The notes below the pieces were generated by a model that saw only the letters and a list, made by a program, of their open reading frames with translations, was not told the origin of the DNA and searched no databases. From NCBI GenBank assembly GCA_015680685.1, contig MNCI01019023.1, positions 23,087 through 51,488 of the forward strand: a stretch of 28,402 bases of DNA, in the 5' to 3' direction. The first letter of the stretch is position 1. The number at the start of each line of letters is the position of its first letter. Below, piece after piece: positions 1 to 10,155 of this stretch. A program made the translations under genes and the position numbers. The stretch is from Gnetum montanum (lineage: Eukaryota; Streptophyta; Gnetopsida; Gnetales; Gnetaceae).

Positions 1-1036
1 CGTGAATCGCAACTACCTTTGACATCACTTCTCCCTTTTCTATTCATAGGTCTGTTAGGCAAGGTTGCCCTCTTGCTCCTTACCTCTTCATCATTGCTGC
101 AGATTTTCTCTGTTATCAAATCAACTGGGATATTCAAAACAATGTTTTATCTAGGGTTCATCTATCTTCTCCTCAACATCATCTCCTCAATATGCATTTC
201 GTGGATGACTCCTTTTTCCTTATTCAAAACAATGCTGTTAATGTGTAGCATCTCTTGTCTCAAGTAGAGTAATATTGCTCCCTCTCTGGATTTGTTTTAA
301 ATTAGCATAAATCTTCAGTTTATAGATTCACCAATAACTACAGCCATTTGCCCAATTTTAGTTGGAATTGTACTCAAGATCATAAAATCATTAAGATTTT
401 GGAAATCCCTTTTCACTTTAGAGGCCTAACTTCAAAGCTCTGGGACCAAGTACTTTCTCGAATTCAAAGGAAAATCTAAAAATGGAAAACCAAACCCCTC
501 ACCCTAACCGGTAAGTATCTCATCTGTAAGTCTATTTGTGCCTCTACCCATGTTTATTATTTGTCATGTTGGGCCCCTTCCCATGCTTCTTATCAAAAGC
601 TTGAATGTTTATTTTGAGACTTCATGTGGTTGTCTAAAGACTCCCAAAAAGGCTTTCATCGTGTTGCCTGGAATATAGTAACTCTTCCTAAGAACAAAGG
701 TGGATTGGGCCTTTTTGAACTCCTTTAAGCAAGGTCTTACCCTTGTTACTAAGTAGTTGGTTTAGCACCTGGATGCCCCTAATATTATTGGGAATCTTCT
801 TCAGTTAAGGCTTCGACAAGCATTCCCTAAGAATAAGTCCATTTGGAAGGGTATCCACCCTATTGATTGGATCCTTTCTCCTCATGACATTATCATTCCT
901 GGAACACATGTTTTTAAAAACATTTGGAAGGCTTGTCAGGTCTTACATTCTTAGGTGAATTGGAATAATGTTCATATCAATCCTACTCTCCTTTCTAAGA
1001 TTTTCCCTTGGTGGCTACCCCTATCGCCTACTTGTC
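1..1036 (+). pseudogene. LINE ORF2 reverse transcriptase, core and thumb (decayed)
   Basis: In the LINE this enzyme copies element RNA at a nicked chromosomal target. The frame starting at base 45 reads the conserved RQGCPLAPYLF block (57-89) and then FVDD at 198-209, the catalytic YADD/FVDD motif that holds two metal-binding aspartates. A TAG at 246-248 ends that stretch. The same frame resumes at 399 with an IPFHFRG-like block and at about 699 with GGLGLFEL, both typical of plant LINE regions after the RT core. Further in-frame TAA/TAG codons occur near 476, 612, 726 and 750. The catalytic residues survive but the protein cannot be made. The family call is firm; the exact LINE clade cannot be assigned. 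Confidence 0.85.
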
Positions 1037-1084
1037 TAGCCACCTCAAATGTGAGGATAGCCACCAGTTTGTTTTAAAAGGGAG

Positions 1085-1943
1085 TTGTTTCCCTTAGATG
1101 TCTTCATCTCACCAATCAGTGGATTACTTGGGATATATTCAAAAACTTATATGGAGCTTCTAGATCTATGCACCACTACCTTAATAGACTTTATCACTTC
1201 ATTCATCAGTACTTGCATTTGGATGCTTTGGTTCCTAGTCTCTTCCATGGTCTTCAGTGGATTAATGGATTGAACCCTAAACCCTAAACCCTAAGAACCC
1301 TAAACCCTTTCAGTTGTTGCATGATTCCTCTATGATTATTAATCACTGCAATAGATCATGGCACAAAGAAGAGTCTGAACAGTTTTGGCTCTCCCTCTTC
1401 TCACGAGTTTGGAGCCTTTCAACTCTTCCAAAAATTAAACAATTTCTTTGGTGCCTCCTTCATCAAGGCCTACCTATCGACAAACATCGTGAATACCTTG
1501 GGATTCCAAACCCTAATTGCCCTCTCTGTGGAGGTCCTGATGATTTTTTCCACGTTTTTTGGCATTGCCCCTTCGCTCAGTCTTCATGGGAGTGGGTTTC
1601 TAAAGTTTTCCCTTTGTGCAAGTTTTCCCATGAGGATATCTTGTTCGGCTTTCTGGCCACCCCCTCTGCTGACCTTCAGTTTCTTTGGGAAGTTATTAGG
1701 CCCCTCGTTCTTTACTATATATGGAAGCGTTGATGCACTGCTCTTTTCTAGAACCCTGATTCGTCTAACTCTAACCATTTAACTATTATGGAAAAATTTT
1801 AAATTCTTTGCCTTGTGCATTTCCAAATTATATTTCACACTTCTAAGTTAAAGTTGGATACTAATAAGTTGTTTTATTGTTTGTAGCCTTGGAGCAGATA
1901 CACCAATTCGTGCACTCTTCCCTAGCTTGATCTGCTACATCAG
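1085..1943 (+). pseudogene. LINE ORF2 C-terminal zinc-binding domain (zf-RVT)
   Basis: The frame from 1314 gives 139 codons to a TGA at 1731-1733. It contains LPKIKQFLWCLLHQGLP (residues 38-54), then CPLC at residues 69-72 and H80, H84 and C85 in a HVFWHCPF block. This is the C-x2-C...H...C pattern of the zinc-binding domain that closes plant LINE ORF2 proteins, known to follow the RT. After the TGA the same frame stays LINE-like to about 1943, broken only by TAG, TAA and TAG codons. Bases 1085-1272 supply the region just upstream in another frame (FHGLQWINGL), and the telomere-like repeat interrupts the join. Product function is lost. Confidence 0.85.
1273..1307 (+). repeat. Interstitial plant telomere-type repeat (CCCTAAA)n
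   Basis: About 35 bases hold four to five CCCTAAA-type units in a row, with one unit changed to CCCTAAG. This is the plant telomere repeat read on its C-rich strand. It lies inside the LINE open reading frame, between an upstream stretch ending in WINGL-N-P and the zinc-binding domain. It shifts or ends the frame there. It could be slippage expansion of a native AACCCTAA string or filler added at a repaired break. Confidence 0.85.
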
Positions 1944-2169
1944 AGTGTCTCATCATAATTTTGAGAATTTTTAGCACTCTGTTGTTCCCTTGGTCTTATT
2001 AAATCATAGTTCTTATTGATTCCTAGCATGAGGTTGCTCTTTGGGATGTACTCCCACACCCCGTGAAGGATTACATATCAAGATGTTTTTCTTCATCATC
2101 TGCATTTGACATTGTTCTTCTCCTTATTTAACCATCAATATGTTCAGATGTTGATCATGTACTTAATCT

Positions 2170-2195
2170 CATTTAATTAATAAAATTCTCTTTTT
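2170..2195 (+). terminator. Probable LINE 3' end with poly(A)-type signal
   Basis: An AATAAAA at 2179-2185 in an AT-rich stretch lies about 230 bases past the end of ORF2 homology and just before sequence that belongs to the chromovirus LTR. LINE transcripts end in such A-rich tails. No long pure A tract is left, so the exact terminus is uncertain. Confidence 0.4.
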
Positions 2196-2716
2196 TGGGT
2201 CCAACATCCCCTATCCATGATAACTACCATATTACATGAAAACCACAAAAAATCCAAGGGAATTAGTCCTAAGAGTAAGTAGGGTAAACAACTAAACACT
2301 CTCTTATGGGTTTGGTTGGAGGCATCACATTCATACACATGAGATAGTTGCAAATAAAAGTTAGCCAAACAAACATAACAAAAAATACAAAAATACAAAA
2401 AATAATAAAAAAATTAGAAATTTAATAGATAATTAAAAAATTAATTGAAACTTCATCACCATCCACTACCCATCAAATGAATTGAATAAAAAAATTGTAC
2501 TTATCAAGATATGCTTTATGCATAAGTACTCACTTATAGTCATTGCAAAATAGGTGACACACATCATAATATGCTTTATGCGTAAGTGTCCAACTCACTA
2601 CCAAGATATGCTTGTTGCATACTCACTAGAAATTTTTAAGGTTATTGCTAACCTAAATCTTAACTAAAATGATCAAATGCCAAACCAAAAAAAGAAACAA
2701 ATCCTTTGGTGATTGA
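2196..2716 (-). repeat. Chromovirus LTR, left copy, outer part
   Basis: This stretch aligns by eye with about 20120-20665. Shared landmarks are the AAxCCAAGGGAAT block, CTCxCTTATGGxTTTGGTT, the AATTAAAAAATTAATTGAAAC block, and repeated ATATGCTT...GCATAAGTACT / GTAAGTGTC motifs. It stops at 2716, where the Athila-like LTR begins, and continues at 12320. The part matching 19517-20120 is missing here, probably displaced by the LINE. Confidence 0.75.
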
Positions 2717-2796
2717 TGAGTCATGTTCTAACAAGCTCCGATATTAGAGCCCAGGATGCATTATTAGATATCTAATATCATAGGGTATATGCCAGC

Positions 2797-2808
2797 CTAT
2801 AAATATAG
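2797..2808 (+). promoter_or_regulatory. LTR TATA box
   Basis: CTATAAATATAG stands in the 5' LTR where RNA polymerase II would begin the element transcript. The 3' LTR has TTATAAACATAG at the matching place (11593-11604), so the box is partly decayed there. Confidence 0.6.
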
Positions 2809-3145
2809 TGCTCAAGCTCACGATTTTCATGTCAATTTTTTGTCAAGCTCTTGCAGTTTGTTTTCTCCAAAGTTAGAATATTCTGGGTGCCCGCAATAGG
2901 AGTCTGAGTGTGTATGGATCTTTATTTGAGCATTGATGTACTTGAGCATAGCAATGTGATAGGAATAAAAATGAACCCTTTTGATCATCCTTGTAGCCCT
3001 AAGAATAGATTAATGTTTCCTTGATGCATTTAATATTCATGCACTTTATTCTCATGCACTTCACTTTAATGCACTTTAATTAAGCAATTAATTCCTAGTT
3101 GTTAATGAACACAAGCATGACCACCTCAAGCATATGTGTAGCCCT

Positions 3146-3195
3146 TGGCAACCCAGAAATGCTTAACGTCTGGTAGCCCAGTAGTGCTATATGTG
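3146..3195 (+). repeat. Two 25-base tandem units in LTR U5
   Basis: Units 3146-3170 (tggcaacccagaaatgctta...) and 3171-3195 (tggtagcccagtagtgctat...) begin TGG(C/T)A(A/G)CCCAG. The second Athila-like LTR has three 23-base versions at 21379-21448, so copy number and unit length vary in the family. Confidence 0.6.
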
Positions 3196-3533
3196 TTTAG
3201 GATGTGTCTGGAAAGTGGGACAGGTACTTGTGGTAGGTTAGCTAGGTAGTAGATGAATTAGATCTTAAATTAATTTACCTTTCATTCTTGTTGGAGGTGA
3301 CTAAACCTATAAAATACAAAATGATAAAAATCACATGCCTTGGTTGCACTTAACCATATACTTATACTTCACAAGTGGAACTGAGAAGACAACGAATGTT
3401 CTCAATTCCCATTTCACTTTCTAGAGGAACTAGTGCATTAGAGAACTATAGATCCATGGAATTTGACCGGATCACACATGAATTCCTTAGTGATTCGTAT
3501 GGTTGAGCGTAGGGGTACCTCACCACTCATCAT

Positions 3534-3551
3534 TGGTGCCATTGTTGGGGA
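3534..3551 (+). other. Primer-binding site, tRNA-Asp type
   Basis: TGGTGCCATTGTTGGGGA starts two bases after the 5' LTR end. Athila elements are primed by tRNA-Asp, whose complement is TGGCGCCGTTGCCGGGGA. The two differ at four places, three C-to-T and one G-to-A. The site identifies the element group; the tRNA sequence is recalled, not checked. Confidence 0.8.
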
Positions 3552-3690
3552 CCTTATGGTTGTTTCATGTGCTATCTAGATTTAGTAGAAATTATTCAAA
3601 TCATTGAAATGAACCTTAGATTCATATCATAGTTTAAGATTACTACAACAATTTTCAAAAGTACACTACATTTTTATTCTCTAACATAAA

Positions 3691-6000
3691 ATGTCTTCTT
3701 CTCAAAGGAGCAATTCTCCATCCAAGTCTGATAGAGTACATCCACCTATGCCTCAACAATACCAAGTGGTACATGCCCATCCTGATGAGTATGTACCAAA
3801 TTTCACCTTCATCCTATACTAGGATGAATAGCTACAGTGGCATGACATGGAGAGCAACATTGTGTTGTCCCCTGATCAATCCATTCTTACAATGCTCTAA
3901 CAAATGCTTATATGATGGGGTCTCCAAGAACTTCATGCTAAGTATGTTGTGCAAGATAGTGATGCTAGGGATTATTGGTCCACTGAGGCACAACATCTCA
4001 GTGATTACTAGTTAGAGAAACATTATGAATCTATGAAGGGAAAAAGATTTAATAATTCTCCATTCCTACTATACCAAAAAGATGGTGGAGAACCCTTCTT
4101 TGGGGTTTTTCCATTCAGTGAAATTCCTTTCTTTGACATCAGTGAAGGAGGTCAAAACTAGAACTTGCAGTCCATGATTCACAATCTTGGTTCTAGTAAG
4201 AATGGATCCAATGATAAAGAAGGATCTAAAGAGGCAAGTCAAGGCAAGGATGTAGACAAGAAATAAGATCGTGATTGTGGTTGAGTTCATTGAAGAGGTG
4301 GTAGCATGCACCACAATAGTGCTAGTCCTTCTTCCTCTTCACCTTCATCATCATCCTCTTCTTATTTTAGCTCTGATTGCAACTGTAGGAGGTGTAACCA
4401 TGATGAAGCTGATTGATGGGACTAGAATGATTGAAGGGACCATTGGGCAAGGTAAGACCAAGGGCATGGAGATTCAAGAGAGACATAATGCCATGAATGA
4501 AGAGGTAGTAGGGGGCATTAGAGACACTATAATCATTGCCTTACTGAGCCTTTGTTTGCTACCTGAAGTATGCTCAACATTGCAGAGGTAGCACGAATTC
4601 TAACAAGGCATGTAAAGGATAGTTAGATAAAAAGACTAGACATGAACAATATACCTTAATTTGAAGGGGGATATAACTTAGATCCATAGAACCATCTCTA
4701 AGATTTTCAAGATGCATGTTACTTGAAAAGCATAGAGAATGAATAACAAAAGCTTAAGTTGTTCCCATGAACACTCATTAAAGAAGCAGACAATTGGTAC
4801 TGGTCCTTAGAACCAAATTCTATTAGATGATGGAGTACAATGCTTGAATTATTCAATGACAAATATTAAACATACTCTAGAGTGTCCAACTTGAGAAGGT
4901 AGATCCAAGGATGGAAAGAAGGAACACAAAAAGCCTTGGATGCTACCATCAATTAATACTATTCCTTAATGCATAGATGTCCTAGCCATGGTTATTCTCA
5001 ATTGGATCAACTTTGTCACATTGTAGATGGGCTTCGATCTAAAATGAGGAGAACCCTTGGCATCTATGCCCAAGGATGACTATTAGAGTTAAGCATCCAT
5101 TAGATCCAAAGATTGATTGAGAAGGTAGCTAAAGAGAAAGATGAATTAAGAAAATGAGAACGTGTAGAAGAATATAATTGCAATTGTTCCATTTGCAAGA
5201 GGGAGGTTCAATTTTGTGATAGTGAAGAAGAATCAAAACTTGATGAGGTGTCGAATAGGACTCCATGCATAATAGATTTCAAGCTATCCTAAAAATTACT
5301 AAAGAGTCCAAAAAATAAGGTAGTAATCATGAGCACAGGAGGCACAAGGAAGTTGAACGTGGCTATCAAAAAGCTAAGGGAAAAATTATTGTAATAGAAG
5401 AAGTTGTAGAAAGTGAATCAGATGATGATGGTGGGTGTGACATCTGCCAGTATGAACATCCTAAGGGATGTTGCCCCATAGTGTCACACTTATAGGAGTC
5501 TAGGATGTATGCTTTGAATCCATGACTAACACAAAGGCAGACATCTAAAAGATTACCTTATCCTGAAGGTAACTCTAGGTAGTTCTACTAGCAACAACAA
5601 TATTATCAAAATGGAACTCCATCGCAACCATATGAGTAATATCAATAGTGGTAACAACCATAGTCATGGGAACTGACACCACCAAGGTAGTAATGTCCTT
5701 ACCGACAACCTAATTCCTATGGGTACTACGTTCAACAATCCCTATCTCCACATGACTCCTCCAGTCATGTTTCTACTTTCCAATGTCACTACCACTCTTT
5801 TGATTATTATCAAACTCATTCTCCACATGCAAGAAGGGATCCCATCTCTTACCCCAATCCTCCTCTTGTTCCTACACATCTTCCTCCTTTAGCTGCATAG
5901 CTACCACCTGCTCCACCTATGCAAGGTGAACTCCCTGCTTAATTGTAATAATGTAATGCTACTAGGGCTGTTAAACTACAACATGTTCATAAACCAAGTG
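3691..6000 (+). pseudogene. Athila-like gag (nucleocapsid precursor), decayed
   Basis: Gag packages element RNA into cytoplasmic particles. The ATG at 3691 opens MSSSQRSNSPS, 139 bases after the primer site. The second Athila-like copy has the matching start at 21968. Homology between the two (VVHAHPDEY / VVYAHLDPY) supports the frame. TAG stops at 3820 and 3829 stand where the other copy has CAA. About 4790-5090 gives the retrotransposon gag core (LFNDKY, a W-K-E-G block, RCPSHGYSQLDQLC). A zinc knuckle, CDICQYEHPKGCCP, lies at 5436-5477 in another frame, matching the CxxCxxxHxxxxC form of Athila gag. Downstream is Q-, Y- and P-rich, low-complexity coding to about 6000. Frameshifts and stops are many. 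Confidence 0.82.
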
Positions 6001-6219
6001 GTTTAGATACTTGATCAAAGAAAAAACCTTTCTTCTGACCACACAATCTACTTAAGCCCTCAAATACACCTGTGGTTGACAACCTATTCCTCTGTCTTTT
6101 CTTGAATCAAATACCTTTGAGTCTCCTTCAAACCAAACATTACCCAAGATCCATACTATGATGCTTACTCACACTATATCTGATTGGATTCATTCTAGAA
6201 ACCTTTCCAAGAAGTTAGT

Positions 6220-6655
6220 AGATCCTAGGAGTCCTCTGATCTATTTGCAGATTGTTGGGAATGAACCATGCAAAGCTTTTCTTAACTCAGGTTCTAGTGT
6301 TAATATAATTTCTCATGAGATGTACACTGCCTGAAACTTACCTCCTTTAAAGAAGAGCAATATCAGATTAGAATTAGCAAACCTGTTCATCACTATTCCA
6401 TTGGAATTATTAGAAGACATTGTGATCATTGTTTGTGGGTAGTCTTATCCTACTAATTTCCTAGTAATCAAAGTGGAGAATTGCAAAGGGGACTTCCCAA
6501 TCATTATGGAAAGGACATGGCTAAGCACCATTCATGCAAGAATGGGCATCAAAGATCTTTGCTTGGAAATATCCAAAGAGAATGCATTTAAAAACATTGA
6601 GAAGAAGCAAGTTCCATGCATTGCATACATTGATACAGGGTGCAATTGTGTGTAG
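6220..6655 (+). pseudogene. Athila-like aspartic protease, decayed
   Basis: The protease cuts the gag-pol polyprotein. The frame reads CKAFLNSGSSVNIISHEMY at about 6271-6327. Family members have D-S-G or D-x-G-S-S here, so the catalytic Asp is now Asn (codon 6284-6286, AAC), a G-to-A change. In the same frame an open stretch 6473-6655 reads RTWLSTIHARMGIKDLCLEI, matching the later G-R-P-W-L-A block of retropepsins. TGA at about 6332 and TAG at about 6442 break the frame. It is followed directly by the linker to RT. Confidence 0.75.
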
Positions 6656-6667
6656 AACCTCTAGGTA

Positions 6668-8583
6668 GTGAAACAAGCATCTATCTCTACATGCAAGCAG
6701 TGTGCACTAGAAGCAAAAACTCAAAGGCATCTGTACACAATAGCCACAAAAGAGGAGGGCATCCAATGGCAAACTGCTAATTCTGAGAGCAACACACTTT
6801 GCATGAAATCAATTAAGAGCTTGATATGCACATATGTCGTAGCAATGGATGAATTAGAAAAAGTTCATCACCAACTCTCTGATGATGTAAATGATGGTAC
6901 CTATTGGGGAGAGTTGGAAATTCCTAAAAATTTCAAGCAAGAGCCCCTTGAGCTAAAATCTCTACCGGCCAACATGGAATATGTGTTCTTAAAAAATGGG
7001 AAGCCGATCATAATCAATGCAAATATTGCTCTACAATAGAAAATGATGTTGTTGAATGTGGTTAAAAAATGGTCAGCAACTTTTTCCTGGTCATATCCTA
7101 AACTCATAGGGATTGATCCTAGGATATGCTAGCACCGCATCAACACTGATCTAGCAATGAATCCAAAGGGACAATCAAAAAGGTGATTGAACCCCAAACT
7201 GAAGTAGATCATCAAAGAGGAAATCAAACAACTCCTCAAGGTGGGGTTCATTTATCCCATTTTAGATAGTAAGTGGGTTAGTCCACTCATGATTATGCCA
7301 AAGAAATGTGGCAAGTGGCAGGGCTACATCGATTTTTAGTTGTTGAATATGGAAACATTCAAGGATCATATTTCATTGCCATTTATTGATTAGGTGTTAG
7401 ACATAATATCTAAGCATTGACACAATATCTAGGAATTACTACTATAGTTTCTTGGATGGTTATAGTGGCTATAACCAAATCCAGATCACCCTAGAGGACC
7501 AAGCCAAGACAACATTCACAAGTCCTTGGGGGAATTTTCCATATTGCAAGATGCCTTTTGGTCTGTGTAATGCCCTTGCTACATTCCAACACCTAGTTTT
7601 AAGTATTTTTCAATAGCAAATTGGTAGTGGTGTGGAGGTCTTCATAGATGACTTCTCCACCTATGGAGCTACATTTGAGCAAGCCTTGGATTGCCTTGAG
7701 CAGTACTAAAACAATGTGTTAAAAAAAACCTCAGGCTCAACTGGCAAAAGAGTCATCTACTGGTCTAGGAAGGCACTATATTGGGGCATAAAATATCACA
7801 AGGAGAAATTGAGGTTGGCCCTGAAAAAATAAGGGTCATCCAAGGAATAACTTGCCAACTAGAAACTATCAAAGATGTTCGGTCATTCCTTGGACATATT
7901 GGCTACAATTGGCGATTCATAGAGAATTTCTCTAAGATTGCAAAATCGTTGGTGAAGCTAACAAAGAAAGATGCTCAATTTGTCTAGACCACAGAATGTG
8001 AAACAACATTTTAGTAATTAAAAGAGAAGTTTGAAGAAACTCCAATCCTATAAGCACTTGACTAATCTAGACCATTTCATGTTATGATAGATGCATTAAA
8101 TTATGCCTTGGAAGCTATGCTTATGTAGATGGATGACAAGAAACATCCATATTACATCCACTGTGCTAGCTAAAGCATTGTGGGTGCACAACTAAACTAC
8201 AACACCATAGAAAAAGAATTGATGGTAGTGGTGTTTACTCTAGAAAAGTTCAAGCATTATGGGCTTGGATACAAAGAATTTATGCACATGGATGACAGTG
8301 CCATTTACTTCTTGATGAACAAGCCAATGGTAAGCCCCCCGTGTCATACGGTGGGGCTTACCATTTGATCTTGCAGGAATTTGATCTTATGATGTTAGAT
8401 CAAAAGGGCACTGAGAATATGGTTGCTGCTAACTTATATTGGTTACGATGGGACAACAAAGAGAAAGAAAGCCCACTATCTAATATGTTTCTTGAAGAAC
8501 TCCTATTTGTTGAGGATATAACTAAACAATTACCTAATGAGACTAAATGGTATGATGACATTCTCTCCTATCTTCTCACCTAA
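6668..8583 (+). pseudogene. Athila-like reverse transcriptase and RNase H, decayed
   Basis: This pair makes DNA from the element RNA and removes the RNA strand. 6668-7039 is open and ends in the PLELKSLPANMEYVFL linker typical of Athila pol. RT follows: KWVSPLMIMPKK near 7271, FLDGYSGYNQI near 7449, MPFGLCNA near 7551, and FIDD at 7641-7652, the catalytic Y/F-x-D-D with both aspartates kept. The thumb/connection reads VRSFLGHIGYNWRFI near 7880. RNase H gives QLNYNTIEKELMVVVFTLEKF (8189-8251) and QEFDLMMLDQKGTENMVA (about 8377-8430). Frame changes occur near 7420, between about 7700 and 7780, and around the palindrome at 8326-8365. Domain calls are firm. Confidence 0.88.
8326..8365. repeat. 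40-base palindrome inside RNase H
   Basis: Perfect 13-base arms (AATGGTAAGCCCC at 8326-8338, complement at 8353-8365) enclose a shorter CCG/CGG stem and a 7-base loop TGTCATA. The reading frame is different before, inside and after it. Inside, the conserved R-V-I-R-W of the family can still be read (8340-8354). Confidence 0.85.
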
Positions 8584-8599
8584 GAAATGCCACAAGGGT

Positions 8600-9830
8600 T
8601 GGACCATTAGAAGAAATAATAGTTTCTTCACTAGTAAAACACTTCATGGAGATTAATGGACACCTCTACAAGGTGTGCACTAATGACCTAGTTCGTTGGT
8701 GTGTCCCTGATGTTAATCAATTGCATGTTCTCCAAGATTTTCATGAAGGTCCTTGTGGAGGCCACTATGCTAGGAGGTGGATGACCATTAAGATCTTGAT
8801 CGTAGAATACTATTAGCCAAAAATCTTTAGGGATGCTCATCAATATGTCCACTCTTTTGAATGATGCCAACAAGATGGTGAAATGATTGCTCGATTGGAG
8901 GGACCACAAAAATGGATTCAACCATTGGAATCCTTCAACATTTGGGGCATTGTCTTCATGGATCCCATCACATCCATGTCAAATGGAAAGGTATACATCA
9001 TTGTTGATGTTGACTATTGTACAAAATGGGAAAAAGTAGTAGCCATCATCGACTGTACATCTTCTACTACTACTTAGTTTGTACAACAAAATGTTGTAAA
9101 TAGGTTTGGTATGCCATGCGCATCAATTTGTAATAATGGAACTCACTTTACAAGCACTACCTTTTGAAAGCTCATGCAACACCTAGGGGTTGAACATAAA
9201 CTCACAACATCCTACCACCCCCAAGCCAATGGTTAAGCTAAGGTTACCAATAGGGAAATCACAAGTATTCTAACAAGAACTATTAGCAAATATAGGAAAG
9301 ACTAAAGCACAAAACTTAACAATGCCCTTTGGGCCTACCGCTCAACATGGAAACTTCCTATAGGCTACTCTCCCTATGAGCTTGTGTATGAAAAATTACT
9401 AATACTTCCTGTTCAATAAGAGCTCCATACACTTTCAATAGCTTATGATCTTGACCTTGACTTGAGTCTAGCACAAAAAGAAAGACTAATGAATCTCAAC
9501 TTTAGATGAGAACTGATTGGTGGCCCTATCATCTAATGAGTTACACAAGGCCTACAATAAAAAATTCCATGTCCTTAAAATTAGGAAAGTCACATTTCAA
9601 CTAGGAGATAAGGTTCTCTATTGGAATCCCACACATGTACCTCAATGAACTAAGTTTCAGACATTGTGGGAAGGACCTTATATAATTTATGAAACTTTTT
9701 CTTTAGGGAACATGATGATCTACAAACTTGAAAGCCTATATAAGAAATAGCTGGTCAACATACAACAAGTTAAACCTTTCCATGAGCATAAGCCAGCAAA
9801 TAGAACAAACATCTCATTGAATGGGCAACC
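8600..9830 (+). pseudogene. Athila-like integrase, decayed
   Basis: Integrase joins element DNA to the chromosome. One frame from about 8670 carries the N-terminal zinc region (DFHEGPCGGHYARRW near 8736; the later C-x-x-C is reduced to one Cys), then the core: FNIWGIVFMDPITS, ICNNGTHFTS, TTSYHPQANG, and ALWAYRSTWKLPIGYSPYEL. All three DDE positions are changed: Val at 8952-8954, Asn at 9132-9134, Lys at 9240-9242. The last two are 36 codons apart, keeping the D-35-E spacing. The C-terminal fold block is seen as KFQTLWEGPYIIYETF near 9651, ending in NIQQVKPFHEH near 9760-9790. Stops include TAG at 9075 and TAA at 9234. Confidence 0.88.
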
Positions 9831-9904
9831 ATGCTCAATATTTCAGATCTCCTTCTTTCAACTCAGTCATGGGGGAGATGGCCATCCATGTTAATTATAT
9901 AAGT

Positions 9905-10155
9905 AGCTCCTCAATTTTTCACCATTTTTGTTTTACAACTTCATGCATTTTTATAATTTTTAATAATTTCCATAATTTAAAGCACTTAAAAAATTATTCA
10001 CCATTTTCATAAAAAAATTTAAATGCAAAGACTTAAATTTTCATAATTTCACCATAATTTTTTTGCATTTCCATAATTTTTCACCATTTTTTAAGTCTTT
10101 GCATGAAATTTAAAGCACAATGCTTAAACACAATAAATGAATAAGTCTTTGCATG
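9905..10155. repeat. AT-rich variant repeats with a 15-base inverted repeat
   Basis: CATAATTT and TTTCACCATTTT motifs recur many times. ATGCAAAGACTTAAA at 10023-10037 is inverted at 10090-10104, and a further direct copy of TAAGTCTTTGCAT lies at 10142-10154. It lies just after integrase, in the non-coding 3' part of the element. Confidence 0.65.

Larger units (their letters stand above)
1..2195 (+). mobile_element. 3' half of a plant LINE (non-LTR retrotransposon)
   Basis: The segment carries the reverse transcriptase core, the connection region and the C-terminal zinc-binding domain of a plant LINE ORF2, in the usual order and all on +. It ends in an AT-rich tail with AATAAAA near 2179. The endonuclease and ORF1 would lie to the left of the window. 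The right border is placed at about 2195 because sequence from there matches the chromovirus LTR copy at about 20120. The LINE therefore probably inserted into that LTR, with the rest of the LTR lying beyond the left edge. Stops and indels throughout show it is dead. No target-site duplication can be tested because the 5' end is missing. Confidence 0.85.
2717..3532 (+). repeat. 5' LTR of the Athila-like element
   Basis: The 816-base repeat starts TGAGTCATG and ends ACTCATCA, one base before the primer site. It holds a TATA box at 2797-2808, AATAAA near 2960, and two 25-base units at 3146-3195. The TATA box lies only about 80 bases from the LTR start, so U3 is short and R plus U5 are long. It lacks the 28-base duplications seen in the 3' LTR. 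Confidence 0.92.

Noticed and set aside
2712-2716. Clean 5-base target duplication of the Athila-like element
   Set aside because: Left flank attga and right flank atgat (12320-12324) do not match exactly; mutation or a shifted border is possible.
4271-4591. 106-codon + frame with His/Leu-rich part
   Set aside because: It is an out-of-frame reading of gag; the gag frame here gives the Ser-rich SASPSSSS run shared with the second copy.
9821-10012. 63-codon + frame after integrase as an env gene
   Set aside because: It runs into the AT-rich repeats and has no signal peptide or fusion-type motif.
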